DNA from: KBS-96 sp964247975
GTDB lineage: Bacteria; Acidobacteriota; Terriglobia; Bryobacterales; Bryobacteraceae
Reading direction: 5' to 3'
NCBI GenBank assembly: GCA_964247975.1
Contig: CAXTWH010000008.1
Coordinates: 1-64,000, forward strand
Length of the DNA: 64,000 nt
Under the pieces are notes generated by a model. It was not told the origin of the DNA. It was given only the letters and a program-made list of their open reading frames with translations, and did not search any database. Positions 24,806 to 33,623 of the stretch are shown piece by piece (within the stretch, counting starts at the first letter, position 1; every line of letters starts with the position of its first letter). The translations under genes and the position numbers were made by a program.

Positions 24806-27271
24806 TTGAAACTGCCAGCGAACAGTTCCACTGGACTGTTCTTTTTTCTCTCACTTGTCTGGGGCATTACACCTGTTTGGGGAGCTTTACCGCCGGTCAC
24901 CTGTCCGGCAGGGTCGCCTATCGGCAATGTTGATTTACGGGTTGTCAGTCCCGGACGCTCTGAATCGCTGCCACTGCGAACCATTAACCGACTGAATGAA
25001 GGCGATACTGTTGTTTATACGCCCATTCTCCGCACTGGAGAAAAACGTCCGGGGGAAGTCTCGCTAGTTTTAGCTCCTTCCGTTCCCGCTTCCAAAGATG
25101 AAACCATTCTGGTGTTAGAACCAAGACCGGCAGCAAAATTAACCGAATGGAAAATTTCACGCAAAATTGCGGTAGCCGCGTTTGTGTATGGGCCGGATGG
25201 ATTAAACCGGGGCAAAGTCCAGACATTTTTAAAGAAAGACAATGATCTGGTGGCGCAACTGGCCGATTACGCGGAAAAAACGACCCAAACCGAAGCATTA
25301 ATCCAAGCCCTAACGGATGCCAGCAACTCCCCGGTAGCTATGAATGCAGCATTGCAGGGGTTTGCGTCACAGTACGGCCTCAGCAGCAAGATTGACAAAA
25401 CACAACCGGCGGACCAGCAGGCGATGACCCTGTTCCGCACCGTGAACCCGGCCATGGAAAGCGCCGACCCGCTCGCCTCGGAATTGTCCCAGCGCGTGGG
25501 AGAAACGGCCAGCATTGCTACGTCTTTGGCAGGTTTGTTTTTCGGCAGTCCGGTGGGGCTGGCAGCAGGCGGTACGGCGATGGTGATGGAGTTAAAAGCG
25601 CTTGCTTTTCCCCGCACGGACCTGCGTTCGTTGTTGGCGGAAAAGCTGCCGAATGATGGCATGGCGTTTTGCGGCAAAAGAACCGCTGCCCCGCCTCACA
25701 CGAAAATTGCTTATCTTTGGGCTTCCCGCATTCCGAACATCGCGCCGCCGAGCATTACAATTGGGATTGCCAATTCCCTTCCGGCTGGGCAGAAATCGCC
25801 GGTGCCGGTGGAACTGGCCGATACGGACTGGAAGTATGTGGACCGAATCCGCCGGTGGCAGTTGACCAGCGAAGGAAGGCCAGCACTGCCGGTCAACGTA
25901 AAGCGGTCGGGAGAAGAAAAAGCATTGGAACTGGACCTTACGAAGGTCAAAATTTCTTCCGGCACTTACCGCTTGGCAGCTAGTTGGGATTGGGACCAGT
26001 TTTCCGCGAATGGTGAAGTGCATGTCCAGCCACTCGGTGAATTAGGCGCAGCGCACCTGGACCCTTTATCGCAGGACCAGTTGATTGCCGGAAAAGGCAA
26101 AGTGCGGGCGGAAATTGTGGGTGATGATTTTGAGTTTGTTACCGGCATTCAGTTTCAGAATGCAAATGACGAGTTTTCCAAGCCCGCCGGCATTCCTTTT
26201 CTGCTCCCGGACGGTTTGCGGCGCGGACCGCAGAAGCATGTGGACATTTTGCTCGACACAAGGGATCTTGATCCGGGAAAATACAAACTGCTCGTCACTC
26301 AGGTTGATGGCCGCGCACGTTCAGTTTCCTTTAACGTTCTGCCATCTCCGCCCACTATTTCCAACCTGCCGTTAGTGATTGGCCGGGGAGAAACAACGCG
26401 CCAGGTCACATTGAAGGGCAATCACCTAGATCTGTTAACCAAGCTGCAATGCGAGAAGGCAACGATCATCCTTGGTTCTTCCGTTCCCCAGCAGAGCGAA
26501 CGCACTGCCACGCTACAAGTAACGCAGGATCTAGAGCTAGGCTCAGCATTTGATGTTACTGCTTTTGTGGCCGGATACAGCGAACCGATTAAGCTTACCA
26601 ACGCGGTACACGTAGTTGGTCCGCGACCTTCCATTGAAAGCGCGAAGCTTTCGCCACCGGCGGAAACGCAGATTCCGATACAAGCGGGCGAACTGTCCGC
26701 CGGAGTTTTCGTCAGCGGTTTGTTGCAGGTAAAGAATCTGGAAAACAGCAGCGGTTTACAGCTCAGTTGCGAGGGCCAGGAAGGAAACGTCACCAGCCTA
26801 CACATGGGCGAACATTCAAACGTAGCCAGCTTGCAGCAGCTTGCTCCAGACCAGATTTTCCTGTCGTTCGATACGAATGGCTGGCCGGCCGGATGCACCA
26901 TTCAAGCGCGAATCGACAACGGCCCGAACGGTTTATCTGCGCCCTGTAAATTAGGGCGCCTAGTGCGATTTCCCCATGTTGATTCTTTTCAGATTACAAG
27001 CAGCGAAGCACAAGCAGGAACGTTCACCGGAGAATTAACAGGAACCGATCTGCAAAACATCGAGCGTATCGGTTGGAACAGCGCCAGCGCAACATCCATT
27101 ATCGATCTGCCGTCGCCCATTCCGGGAGCAGGCATGAAGCAGCTTCTCAGGGTGAAGCTACCTTCCGGGGAACCGACGCCCCATGCGCCGCTGTTCATCT
27201 GGCTGCGCGGGGACAAAGAAGGACGGCCCAGCAGCATACGCAGTTTGATTTCCGCCAGTTCAGTACTTTGA
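24806..27271 (+). CDS. Large secreted protein of unknown function, Ig/IPT-like repeats suspected
   Basis: 821 residues from a TTG start, with signal peptide (GLFFFLSLVWGITPVWG). The first 300 residues look helical (QLADYAEKTTQTEALIQAL; a Gly-rich hydrophobic stretch near 230-255). The rest is beta-rich with recurring blocks near 490-830 of the kind VTLKGNHLDLLTKLQCE, FTGELTGTDLQNIERIGW and VRAEIVGDDFEFVTGIQF, which resemble IPT/TIG or Ig-like modules describing deviations along a strand. No catalytic motif. Probably an extracellular or surface protein; not assigned to a family. Confidence 0.65.
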   Translation: MKLPANSSTGLFFFLSLVWGITPVWGALPPVTCPAGSPIGNVDLRVVSPGRSESLPLRTINRLNEGDTVVYTPILRTGEKRPGEVSLVLAPSVPASKDETILVLEPRPAAKLTEWKISRKIAVAAFVYGPDGLNRGKVQTFLKKDNDLVAQLADYAEKTTQTEALIQALTDASNSPVAMNAALQGFASQYGLSSKIDKTQPADQQAMTLFRTVNPAMESADPLASELSQRVGETASIATSLAGLFFGSPVGLAAGGTAMVMELKALAFPRTDLRSLLAEKLPNDGMAFCGKRTAAPPHTKIAYLWASRIPNIAPPSITIGIANSLPAGQKSPVPVELADTDWKYVDRIRRWQLTSEGRPALPVNVKRSGEEKALELDLTKVKISSGTYRLAASWDWDQFSANGEVHVQPLGELGAAHLDPLSQDQLIAGKGKVRAEIVGDDFEFVTGIQFQNANDEFSKPAGIPFLLPDGLRRGPQKHVDILLDTRDLDPGKYKLLVTQVDGRARSVSFNVLPSPPTISNLPLVIGRGETTRQVTLKGNHLDLLTKLQCEKATIILGSSVPQQSERTATLQVTQDLELGSAFDVTAFVAGYSEPIKLTNAVHVVGPRPSIESAKLSPPAETQIPIQAGELSAGVFVSGLLQVKNLENSSGLQLSCEGQEGNVTSLHMGEHSNVASLQQLAPDQIFLSFDTNGWPAGCTIQARIDNGPNGLSAPCKLGRLVRFPHVDSFQITSSEAQAGTFTGELTGTDLQNIERIGWNSASATSIIDLPSPIPGAGMKQLLRVKLPSGEPTPHAPLFIWLRGDKEGRPSSIRSLISASSVL

Positions 27272-27342
27272 ACAACCGGAAGCGGTATAAAGAGATGACC
27301 GCCGTTCCAAGGGCGCAGATCACTTGCAGATAAAGGCATTGT

Positions 27343-28701
27343 TTGGCTAGAAAACTTTTCGGTACAGATGGAATTCGCGGCGTGGCCGGCGAGCCGCCGC
27401 TTGATTCAAGGACGGCTTACGCTTTAGGAGTGGCCCTAGGAATCTGGGCGCGGAATGCGCAAAGCGGCGAAACAGAAGCCGTGCCGGAAGTGGTAATTGG
27501 CATCGATACCAGAGAAAGCGGTCCTTCTTTAGCGGCGCACGTCGCAGGCGGGCTGAAGCATTCCGGCGTTTATGTCCGTTTTGCCGGCGTGATCACGACT
27601 CCGGGGATAGCATACCTGGCGAAAACCGGCCATTACATAGCAGGCGTTATGATTTCCGCTTCCCACAATCCATATCAGGACAACGGGATCAAGATTATCG
27701 ACCATGCCGGTTATAAGCTTGCCGACGCGATTGAGGAACAGTTAGAAGAGCAGATTTTTGCTTTTCTTCGATCGGGCGAGGAAGTTTCCCCCACCGAACT
27801 GAAGCCCGACGGAACACTGGACCACATCTACACGGATTTTCTTGCTTCCACGGTGGAAGGCACGCTTCCATTTCATCTGGTAATTGATTGCGCCAATGGA
27901 TCGGCCACTGCCGTGGCACCTGATTTACTTGAGCGTTTGGGTGCGCGCTGTGAGTTTATCGGCAATCAGCCGAACGGACGCAACATCAACCTCGATTGCG
28001 GCTCGCTTCATTTGGAAAATCTGCAAAAGCGGGTCATTGAAACAGGAGCAGACGCTGGAGTAGCGTTTGACGGCGATGCCGACCGCGCGCTTTTTGTTTC
28101 CGGCAGTGGACGCAATATTGACGGCGATGCGGTGCTTTACCTGGCGGGCAGGGCTTTGCAGCAGGCAGGCAAGCTGTCGGGCAGCGTGGTTGTGGCGACG
28201 GTGATGTCCAATTTAGGGCTGGAAAAGGCTTTAGAAAAACAGAACATCCGAATGATCAGAACTCCGGTAGGAGATAAATACGTTCTAGAAGAAATGTTAA
28301 AGCGAGATGCCGTTTTAGGCGGCGAACAATCGGGCCATGTGATTTTCTCTGAATACGCCACCACGGGAGACGGCCTTCTTACCGCGCTGCGAGTCTTTCA
28401 GATCATGCGCGATACGGCGCAGAACCTGGACGACCTCACTTCCGCCATTCAAGTGTTTCCCCAGAAATTAGTGAATGTAAGGGTAAAAGCGAAAAAGCCT
28501 TTGATCGAACTCCGTGAAACACAACAAGAAATCAGTGCTGCCGAGAAAGAATTTCACCAATCGGGCCGCGTTCTGGTGCGATTTTCGGGAACCGAACCGT
28601 TGGCGCGTGTGATGGTAGAAGCCGAATCCGCGCAGCAGGTGGAAAAATGGACGGCGCGGATTGCGGACGCAATTCGAAAAGATTTAGGAGGAAGCGAATG
28701 A
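27343..28701 (+). CDS. glmM: Phosphoglucosamine mutase
   Basis: 452 residues, full length. It interconverts glucosamine-6-phosphate and glucosamine-1-phosphate for UDP-GlcNAc and cell-wall synthesis. Phospho-Ser is in MISASHNPYQDNG (Ser107), the metal loop is FDGDADR, the sugar-binding loop GEQSGH, and the phosphate-binding loop RFSGTEPLARVM. The TTG start at 27343 is chosen because LARKLFGTDGIRG is the family N-terminus; AAGG lies a few bases upstream. The next gene overlaps by ATGA. Confidence 0.95.
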   Translation: MARKLFGTDGIRGVAGEPPLDSRTAYALGVALGIWARNAQSGETEAVPEVVIGIDTRESGPSLAAHVAGGLKHSGVYVRFAGVITTPGIAYLAKTGHYIAGVMISASHNPYQDNGIKIIDHAGYKLADAIEEQLEEQIFAFLRSGEEVSPTELKPDGTLDHIYTDFLASTVEGTLPFHLVIDCANGSATAVAPDLLERLGARCEFIGNQPNGRNINLDCGSLHLENLQKRVIETGADAGVAFDGDADRALFVSGSGRNIDGDAVLYLAGRALQQAGKLSGSVVVATVMSNLGLEKALEKQNIRMIRTPVGDKYVLEEMLKRDAVLGGEQSGHVIFSEYATTGDGLLTALRVFQIMRDTAQNLDDLTSAIQVFPQKLVNVRVKAKKPLIELRETQQEISAAEKEFHQSGRVLVRFSGTEPLARVMVEAESAQQVEKWTARIADAIRKDLGGSE

Positions 28702-29348
28702 GAAACGTTCTGGGCTGGTTTGGACTTGCCGCAATTGTATGCACAATAGGGACCGCAAACGCGCGGGCGCAATCAAAACCGAAACTGCCCGGCGAAGATT
28801 GGGTGAATCTGTTTAATGGAAATGATTTGGAGGGATGGACCAAGATCGGTCAGGAAAGCTGGACGGTGGAGAACGGAGTAATTCACGGCAAAGGCGTCAC
28901 CAAAGATTACGGCTATCTGCAAACCAACAAGCCTTATAAGGATTTTCAACTGACGCTGCGATTTAAGTGCGTAGGAGACGGCAACAGCGGCGTATTTTTT
29001 CATAGCGCATTCAAACCCGGCACGGCAGACGTGACGCAAGGATTGCAGTTTGAAATTGACTGCACTATGATGCATCACACGGCCGGCATTTATGGCGATG
29101 GCCGATTCTGGATTGTGTGGCCTTCGCCGGAAAACGAAGGCGTGGTCCGCATGGGCGAGTGGAATGAATATTTATTGGAAGTAGTCGGCAATCACTACCG
29201 CGCCCGCTTGAACGCCGTTCAGATGATTGATTTTACTGATCCCTCGCCCAAATCGTTTGATGGGCCATTGGCCTTGCAGCTTCACGCCGGAGGCAGAGGC
29301 AACATGGAATTTAAAGACATTTGGGTGCGCGATTTGTCGCACCGATAA
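28698..29348 (+). CDS. Secreted DUF1080 (3-keto-disaccharide hydrolase-like) protein
   Basis: 216 residues from ATG 28698, overlapping glmM by ATGA. Signal peptide (VLGWFGLAAIVCTIGTANARA) followed by a concanavalin-like beta-sandwich with the DUF1080 hallmark WVNLFNGNDLEGWTKIG, SWTVENGVIHGKG and ALQLHAGGRGNMEFKDIWVRDL. Some members cleave 3-keto-glycosides; many are uncharacterised. Export to the periplasm or surface is expected. Its coupling to glmM appears to be positional only. Confidence 0.85.
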   Translation: MRNVLGWFGLAAIVCTIGTANARAQSKPKLPGEDWVNLFNGNDLEGWTKIGQESWTVENGVIHGKGVTKDYGYLQTNKPYKDFQLTLRFKCVGDGNSGVFFHSAFKPGTADVTQGLQFEIDCTMMHHTAGIYGDGRFWIVWPSPENEGVVRMGEWNEYLLEVVGNHYRARLNAVQMIDFTDPSPKSFDGPLALQLHAGGRGNMEFKDIWVRDLSHR

Positions 29349-29452
29349 TTGTTCACTTGAAATGCAGGTATAGAGGATCAATGGAACGGAAAGCCGGACT
29401 AAGAACGTGGCCAGCCTATTGCTTTGCTGCTTAAGCGAAAGCCCCCGCTCGA

Positions 29453-29575
29453 CGGACTCTCCATAGGTGTCCAAGAAATCACGGCAAGAGTCACTTATTT
29501 GAGAAGAATAAATACAATGCTCTTCTCTGCTGAAGAGCATTGTATTTACGAGATTCAAGGAAGTTTGAGAGTCCG
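29453..29575. repeat. Nested inverted repeats with a perfect 16-bp central hairpin
   Basis: AAATACAATGCTCTTC (29510-29525) pairs exactly with GAAGAGCATTGTATTT (29532-29547) over a 6-base loop. Outside it, CGGACTCTC (29453-29461) and GAGAGTCCG (29567-29575) form a second inverted repeat. It sits between convergent genes, so the central hairpin may act as a bidirectional terminator; the outer repeats could mark a small mobile element. The remaining intergenic bases hold nothing I recognise. Confidence 0.6.
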
Positions 29576-29627
29576 CTTCAGACGATTATCTTGCGGCAGA
29601 CGTTAGCAGTGCGATCCCTCCAGCCGA

Positions 29628-30383
29628 TTAAATGCCCTGGCCGCCGGAGACTTCGATGCGCTGGGCGTTCACCCAACGGTTGTCATCAGAGAGCAGGCTG
29701 GCGATCATGGGACCGATGTCGTCCGGGAGGCCAGCGCGGCCCAGCGCGGTTATATCGGCGAAGATTTTGTTGACCTCTGGTTTGTCGCGGACAGCGCCGC
29801 CGCCGAAATCAGTCTCGATTGCGCCGGGCGCGACTGTGTTCACCGTGATTTTGCGGCCACCCAATTCCTTCGCCATATAAACGGTGAGCACCTCGACCGC
29901 GCCTTTAACGGAGGCATAAGCGGCGTAGCCGGGAAACGACATCCGAGTCAAACCGGTGGACAGGTTGATGATGCGACCGCCATCCGCGATAAGCGGCAGC
30001 AGCGCTTGGGTGAGAAAATAAACGCCTTTGAAGTGGACATTGACCAGCTCGTCGAACTGCGCTTCGGTGGTTTGCCCGATCATCGCGTAGTCGCCGTGAC
30101 CGGCATTGTTCACCAGGTGATCGAACGTGTCGCGCTGCCACGTCTCGCGCAGCGCCTGCCGCAGATCCTCAACGAACGGCACGAAAGCGGTGATGTCGCC
30201 ACTGTTGAGCTTGAAGGCAATTGCCTTACGACCCATTGCTTGAATCTCGGCGACTACGGCTTGCGCTTCTTTCTCGCTGCTTTTATAGGTAAAAACGACG
30301 TCGCTGTCGCGACGGGCGATGTTCAAAGCGGTATTTCGGCCCAGCCCGCGGCTGGCACCGGTAATGAGAGCGATCTTGGTCAT
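29628..30383 (-). CDS. SDR family oxidoreductase
   Basis: 251 residues. TGASRGLGRN at residues 8-17 binds NAD(P); NNAGHGD, the catalytic LSTG...YAAYASVKGA (Ser, Tyr, Lys) and VAPGAIETDF are in place; it ends IEVSGGQGI. The ending WVNAQRIEVSGGQG is common in stand-alone SDRs of unknown substrate. It is preceded by an 80-base gap to the MBL gene on the same strand and may share regulation by the AraC protein at 32268-33221. Confidence 0.88.
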   Translation of the reverse strand: MTKIALITGASRGLGRNTALNIARRDSDVVFTYKSSEKEAQAVVAEIQAMGRKAIAFKLNSGDITAFVPFVEDLRQALRETWQRDTFDHLVNNAGHGDYAMIGQTTEAQFDELVNVHFKGVYFLTQALLPLIADGGRIINLSTGLTRMSFPGYAAYASVKGAVEVLTVYMAKELGGRKITVNTVAPGAIETDFGGGAVRDKPEVNKIFADITALGRAGLPDDIGPMIASLLSDDNRWVNAQRIEVSGGQGI

Positions 30384-30463
30384 ATATTAGATCTCCTTTT
30401 ATGTGGGTATTGCTGCTGCTTGTGTGAGCTGCTACGCAGTAACAAACAGCGCATTTGCAGCGT

Positions 30464-31276
30464 TTAGTAAATGAGTTCTGGAGCGTAGGGGAGGGTCAAA
30501 CTCTGGTCAATGTCGTGGTTGATCCATAGTTTCGCGTTCTCCGCTCTTGCCATGCGATCGATCTTTTCCATCGATGCCCTGGTTCGCTGCGCATCGGCAT
30601 TGAACTTCGGGACCCGGCGATGGGTGTAGTTGTCCATGAAATGCGCTATATCGCCGCTCAGTATCACTGGGCCGTAGTGCGGCAATCTGACGAGCAGCGA
30701 CTGATGACCCGAAGTGTGCCCGGGCGTCGCAATGATCCGAACCGAGCCATCGTGGAAGACGTTATAGTCTTCTTTCAACAACAGCACCGGATTAGGCCGC
30801 ATGGTCCTGTACAGGTGCGGGACAAAGCCGTCGGTATGAGATTCGGGGTCGAACATAGCGTCCCATTCCGCCCTTTGGATGTAAAACGTAGTGTGGGGAA
30901 AGAGCCTGGAATTGCCGACGTGATCGAAATGCGCGATCTCTGTTGGAGTGACTCCGATCTGTTCGAATTGCGCCGCGATAGTTCGCGTGACAACGCCCCG
31001 TACGCCATGCTGACCCTCGACTCCTTCGGGCGTGGCTACCAAATCATCGTCAAAGCCCGTATTCCAGATCATCCAATCATTGCCGTGTTGAATCAGATAA
31101 GAATTGCTACTGAACCTGCTTGGCTTCCCGATATTCAAGCCGGACGACCACTGCGAAATGTCGGCAACATGCGCTTCACCGCCGTCGAGAACATAGATAC
31201 GATCAATCGTTGCCGAGGATTTTTGCTTATTGTCTCCCATATGGGTTGTTCTTGTTGAGCGCCTTTCGGTTGCCAT
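30464..31276 (-). CDS. N-acyl homoserine lactonase-like MBL-fold protein with a deletion at the metal site
   Basis: 270 residues from ATG 31276, which shares one base with the preceding stop (TGATG). The MBL pattern is clear: WMIWNTGFDDDL, ATPGHTSGHQSLLV (metal His), LSGDIAHFMDNY (bridging Asp) and LWINHDI. The first metal motif, HxHxDH in the family (for example SHFHFDHVGN), here reads TEIAHFDHVGN: the first His is missing and the segment is about 8 residues shorter than expected. A frame-keeping deletion is suspected, so lactonase activity is doubtful. Longer upstream codons in frame are overlap with the FAH gene. Confidence 0.75.
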   Translation of the reverse strand: MATERRSTRTTHMGDNKQKSSATIDRIYVLDGGEAHVADISQWSSGLNIGKPSRFSSNSYLIQHGNDWMIWNTGFDDDLVATPEGVEGQHGVRGVVTRTIAAQFEQIGVTPTEIAHFDHVGNSRLFPHTTFYIQRAEWDAMFDPESHTDGFVPHLYRTMRPNPVLLLKEDYNVFHDGSVRIIATPGHTSGHQSLLVRLPHYGPVILSGDIAHFMDNYTHRRVPKFNADAQRTRASMEKIDRMARAENAKLWINHDIDQSLTLPYAPELIY

Positions 31277-32220
31277 CACGCGAGCTGGAAGCGAAGTTCG
31301 CCGAGACCGTCGATAGAAGAAACGATTTCGTCGCCGGCTTTCAACCACTGGCGCTGCTCGGGTGGAGTTTTCTCGCCGAGAATAACGCCCTGCGGTGTTC
31401 CGGTAAAGAAGATGTCGCCGGCTTTCAGCGTCATGATGCCGGAAGCGAAGCTGACCAATTGGCGGCAATTGAAGATCATATCGCTGGTGTTCCAATCCTG
31501 CCGCTGCTTTCCATTCACGTATGTTCGAAGCCGTAGATTACTGAGGTTCGGCACAAGATCACGCGTCACCAGCCAGGGCCCGATGGGAGCAAAGCCATCC
31601 GATGTTTGGCCGATCATGAACTGCGTCGTCGCCTGCTGTAGTTCGCGAGCACTGAAGTCACTACCGGTGGCATAACCGGCGACATATTCAAGAGTCTTGT
31701 CCTCCGGCACATCCCGGCACTCGCGGCCGAATACGATGACGAGCTCGGTTTCAAAGTCGAAGCGTTGAGCGAAGCACGTCGGCAACTGGATCGTGCCCCC
31801 TTTGTAGTTTAGGGCATTGTTGTTTTTGCTGAGGAGCGCCGGCACCTTGGGAATGGGCGTGTCTGTTTCTTCCGCGTGCCGACGGCAGTTAAAGCCCACA
31901 CAGATGATCTTCTCCGTCCGCATCACCAGGGGCGCGAATTGGACGTTTCCGGGATCAATCAATCTAGCCGCTTCGGGCTGATGCTGGACCGCTTCAATGA
32001 GAAAATAAATCTGCATCCCGGTTCCGTTCTTAAGAAGGTCGTCGAGATCAGGAGGGACAGGCAAGTTGAGCGCCGCTGCGGTGGCGGCTACATCCAGAAT
32101 GCCCCGTTCCATCTCCAATCCCAGCGAGATGCGGCCGCGCACGCGAATGCTTGCGAACCTCGCTCCGAGTTCTGCTACATCGTCATAGATTTTGCTTCGC
32201 TTGCTGATCGCCTGCTCCAT
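31276..32220 (-). CDS. Fumarylacetoacetate hydrolase family protein
   Basis: 314 residues. C-terminal FAH domain with IICVGFNCRRHAEET, the metal-binding ETELVIVFGRECRD, GFAPIGPWLVTRD, FTGTPQGVILGEK and GLGELRFQL. Members cleave or hydrate 2-keto acids in aromatic and sugar-acid catabolism (2-keto-3-deoxy acids, hydroxypentadienoates). It is followed by the MBL protein with one base shared and preceded by an AraC regulator 47 bases away, so the three probably form a unit. Confidence 0.88.
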   Translation of the reverse strand: MEQAISKRSKIYDDVAELGARFASIRVRGRISLGLEMERGILDVAATAAALNLPVPPDLDDLLKNGTGMQIYFLIEAVQHQPEAARLIDPGNVQFAPLVMRTEKIICVGFNCRRHAEETDTPIPKVPALLSKNNNALNYKGGTIQLPTCFAQRFDFETELVIVFGRECRDVPEDKTLEYVAGYATGSDFSARELQQATTQFMIGQTSDGFAPIGPWLVTRDLVPNLSNLRLRTYVNGKQRQDWNTSDMIFNCRQLVSFASGIMTLKAGDIFFTGTPQGVILGEKTPPEQRQWLKAGDEIVSSIDGLGELRFQLA

Positions 32221-32267
32221 TAAACTCTCCTCTTATTTGTTGTCTGAAGCCTTCGTATTCACTACAG

Positions 32268-33221
32268 CTAACGAGCCTTGGTAGCGAGCAAGCACGGGTC
32301 CCTTCCCGCACCAAGCTTTTCGATCTCCTCGACCGGCGAAGATCCAAAAAAACGCTTGAACTCGCGGCCGAACTGCGAAGCGCTCTTATAGCCGACTTTG
32401 GCCGCAGCCGCTCCGGCGGATAGATGAGAGCGGAGCATAAGCGACCGGGCATTGTGCAAACGGACGGCCTTTATGTACTGCACGGGCGAGGTAGATGTCA
32501 TCTTTTTGAAATGAAGATGAAAGATGGATGCGCTCATGCCCGACTCACGCGCTAGATCTGCAACCTCCAATGGCTGATGGTACTCGTTGTGAATACGCTG
32601 TAGCGCATGACAAAGTTGTGAAAAGTGACCGCCGCAGTTGACGGTAGCGCGAAGACTGTTTCCGTTTTTGCCCATCAAGACGCGATAGGTAATCTCCCTG
32701 ATAAGCTGCTTGCCAAGGACGCGGGCATCATCCGGTGAACGAAGGGATCGGAGGAGCCGGGTGAGCGCATCCGCCAGCTCCCGATCAAGCTCAGTCGATT
32801 CAATGGCGTGCAGCGGCGGCTTGGATAAGAACGAGGTTTGCTCAATACTCGCCATAAGATCGGCGACAATCTCGCGGCGTATCCGCAGGTAAACGGCAAT
32901 CAGCGGTCCATTGTTCGAGGTCTCTGTAATGCATTCAAAAGGAATCGGCGCAGACATCACTAGCACCGTCTTTGCGTCATAAACAAATCGCTGGCTGCCC
33001 ACAAAGCCGCGTTTGGTTCCCTGAACGACAAAAACGATACACGGCTCATACAGAACAGGCACGCGAGGAACTGGTTGGCTCACTCGCAATACTGTGACAT
33101 CCTCAACCAAGGTCGAGTTAACCCCTTCAAAGGGACTGAGGCTAGATGCTAGCGCAATAGTTTCGTTGTAGGCCGGCTCCGATGAAGCTTGTTCTACGCG
33201 CAATTTGCTCACAAACACCAT
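32268..33221 (-). CDS. AraC family transcriptional regulator (AraC_N type)
   Basis: 317 residues. The N-terminal ligand domain has the type-specific PVLYEPCIVFVVQGTKRGFVG and PFECITETSNNGPLIAVYL; the C-terminal double helix-turn-helix has LEVADLARESGMSASIFHLHFKKMTSTSPVQYIK and AAKVGYKSASQFGREFKRFFG. It is upstream of the FAH/MBL genes on the same strand. A 10-base direct repeat spaced 21 bases apart lies 50-80 bases before the start codon and is a good candidate binding site. Confidence 0.9.
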   Translation of the reverse strand: MVFVSKLRVEQASSEPAYNETIALASSLSPFEGVNSTLVEDVTVLRVSQPVPRVPVLYEPCIVFVVQGTKRGFVGSQRFVYDAKTVLVMSAPIPFECITETSNNGPLIAVYLRIRREIVADLMASIEQTSFLSKPPLHAIESTELDRELADALTRLLRSLRSPDDARVLGKQLIREITYRVLMGKNGNSLRATVNCGGHFSQLCHALQRIHNEYHQPLEVADLARESGMSASIFHLHFKKMTSTSPVQYIKAVRLHNARSLMLRSHLSAGAAAAKVGYKSASQFGREFKRFFGSSPVEEIEKLGAGRDPCLLATKAR

Positions 33222-33271
33222 TTAACTATCTTGGTGGCCTGTTGTAGCTTGATACTCGTTATTTAAGTAGG

Positions 33272-33302
33272 TTTAGGCCATCGTTAAAGAGCTTTAGGCC
33301 AT
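33272..33302. promoter_or_regulatory. Direct repeat, candidate AraC-type operator
   Basis: TTTAGGCCAT occurs at 33272-33281 and again at 33293-33302, 21 bases apart, which places both on the same face of the helix as in araI-type sites. It lies upstream of the AraC gene (start 33221), suggesting autoregulation. Confidence 0.45.
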
Positions 33303-33549
33303 ACGGTTGAATTTGAAATCATGATTTCCTTTATCGTCCGTGGGCAAAATAAAGCAATGCCATCCTGGCTTAAGTTTTACCTTGTGCAGTTCGCTCGCAA
33401 ACAGAATAAGTTAGCGTAAGTTTTCGGATATACACGGAGAGCGAATTGAGTAGGAGAGTTACGCTTAAGCAGAAGAACAATAGGCTGGGCAGGTTGGGCC
33501 ACGTTCTTAACCCGACTTTCCATTCCGTTGATCCCCTATACCTAAATGC

Positions 33550-33589
33550 AAAAGAGCGTCCGGCATGCGTAGAAACCGGCCGCTCTTTT
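33550..33589 (-). terminator. Rho-independent terminator of the aldo/keto reductase operon
   Basis: AAAAGAGCG (33550-33558) pairs with CGCTCTTTT (33581-33589), with an inner CCGG/CCGG pair. It ends 35 bases after the aldo/keto reductase stop at 33624; the T-rich arm can serve either strand. Confidence 0.65.
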
Positions 33590-33623
33590 ATTTTGAATTA
33601 GCAGACCAAGAGCCTGCTGATCA

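Larger units (their letters stand above)
33222..33623. other. Intergenic region between AraC gene and aldo/keto reductases
   Basis: About 400 bases without a gene. Apart from the direct repeat at 33272-33302 and the terminator at 33550-33589, nothing recognisable was seen; no open frame with a ribosome site. Confidence 0.6.

Noticed and set aside
30620..31258. Plus-strand frame of 212 codons opposite the MBL gene
   Set aside because: Shadow of a clear MBL-fold protein; no motif.
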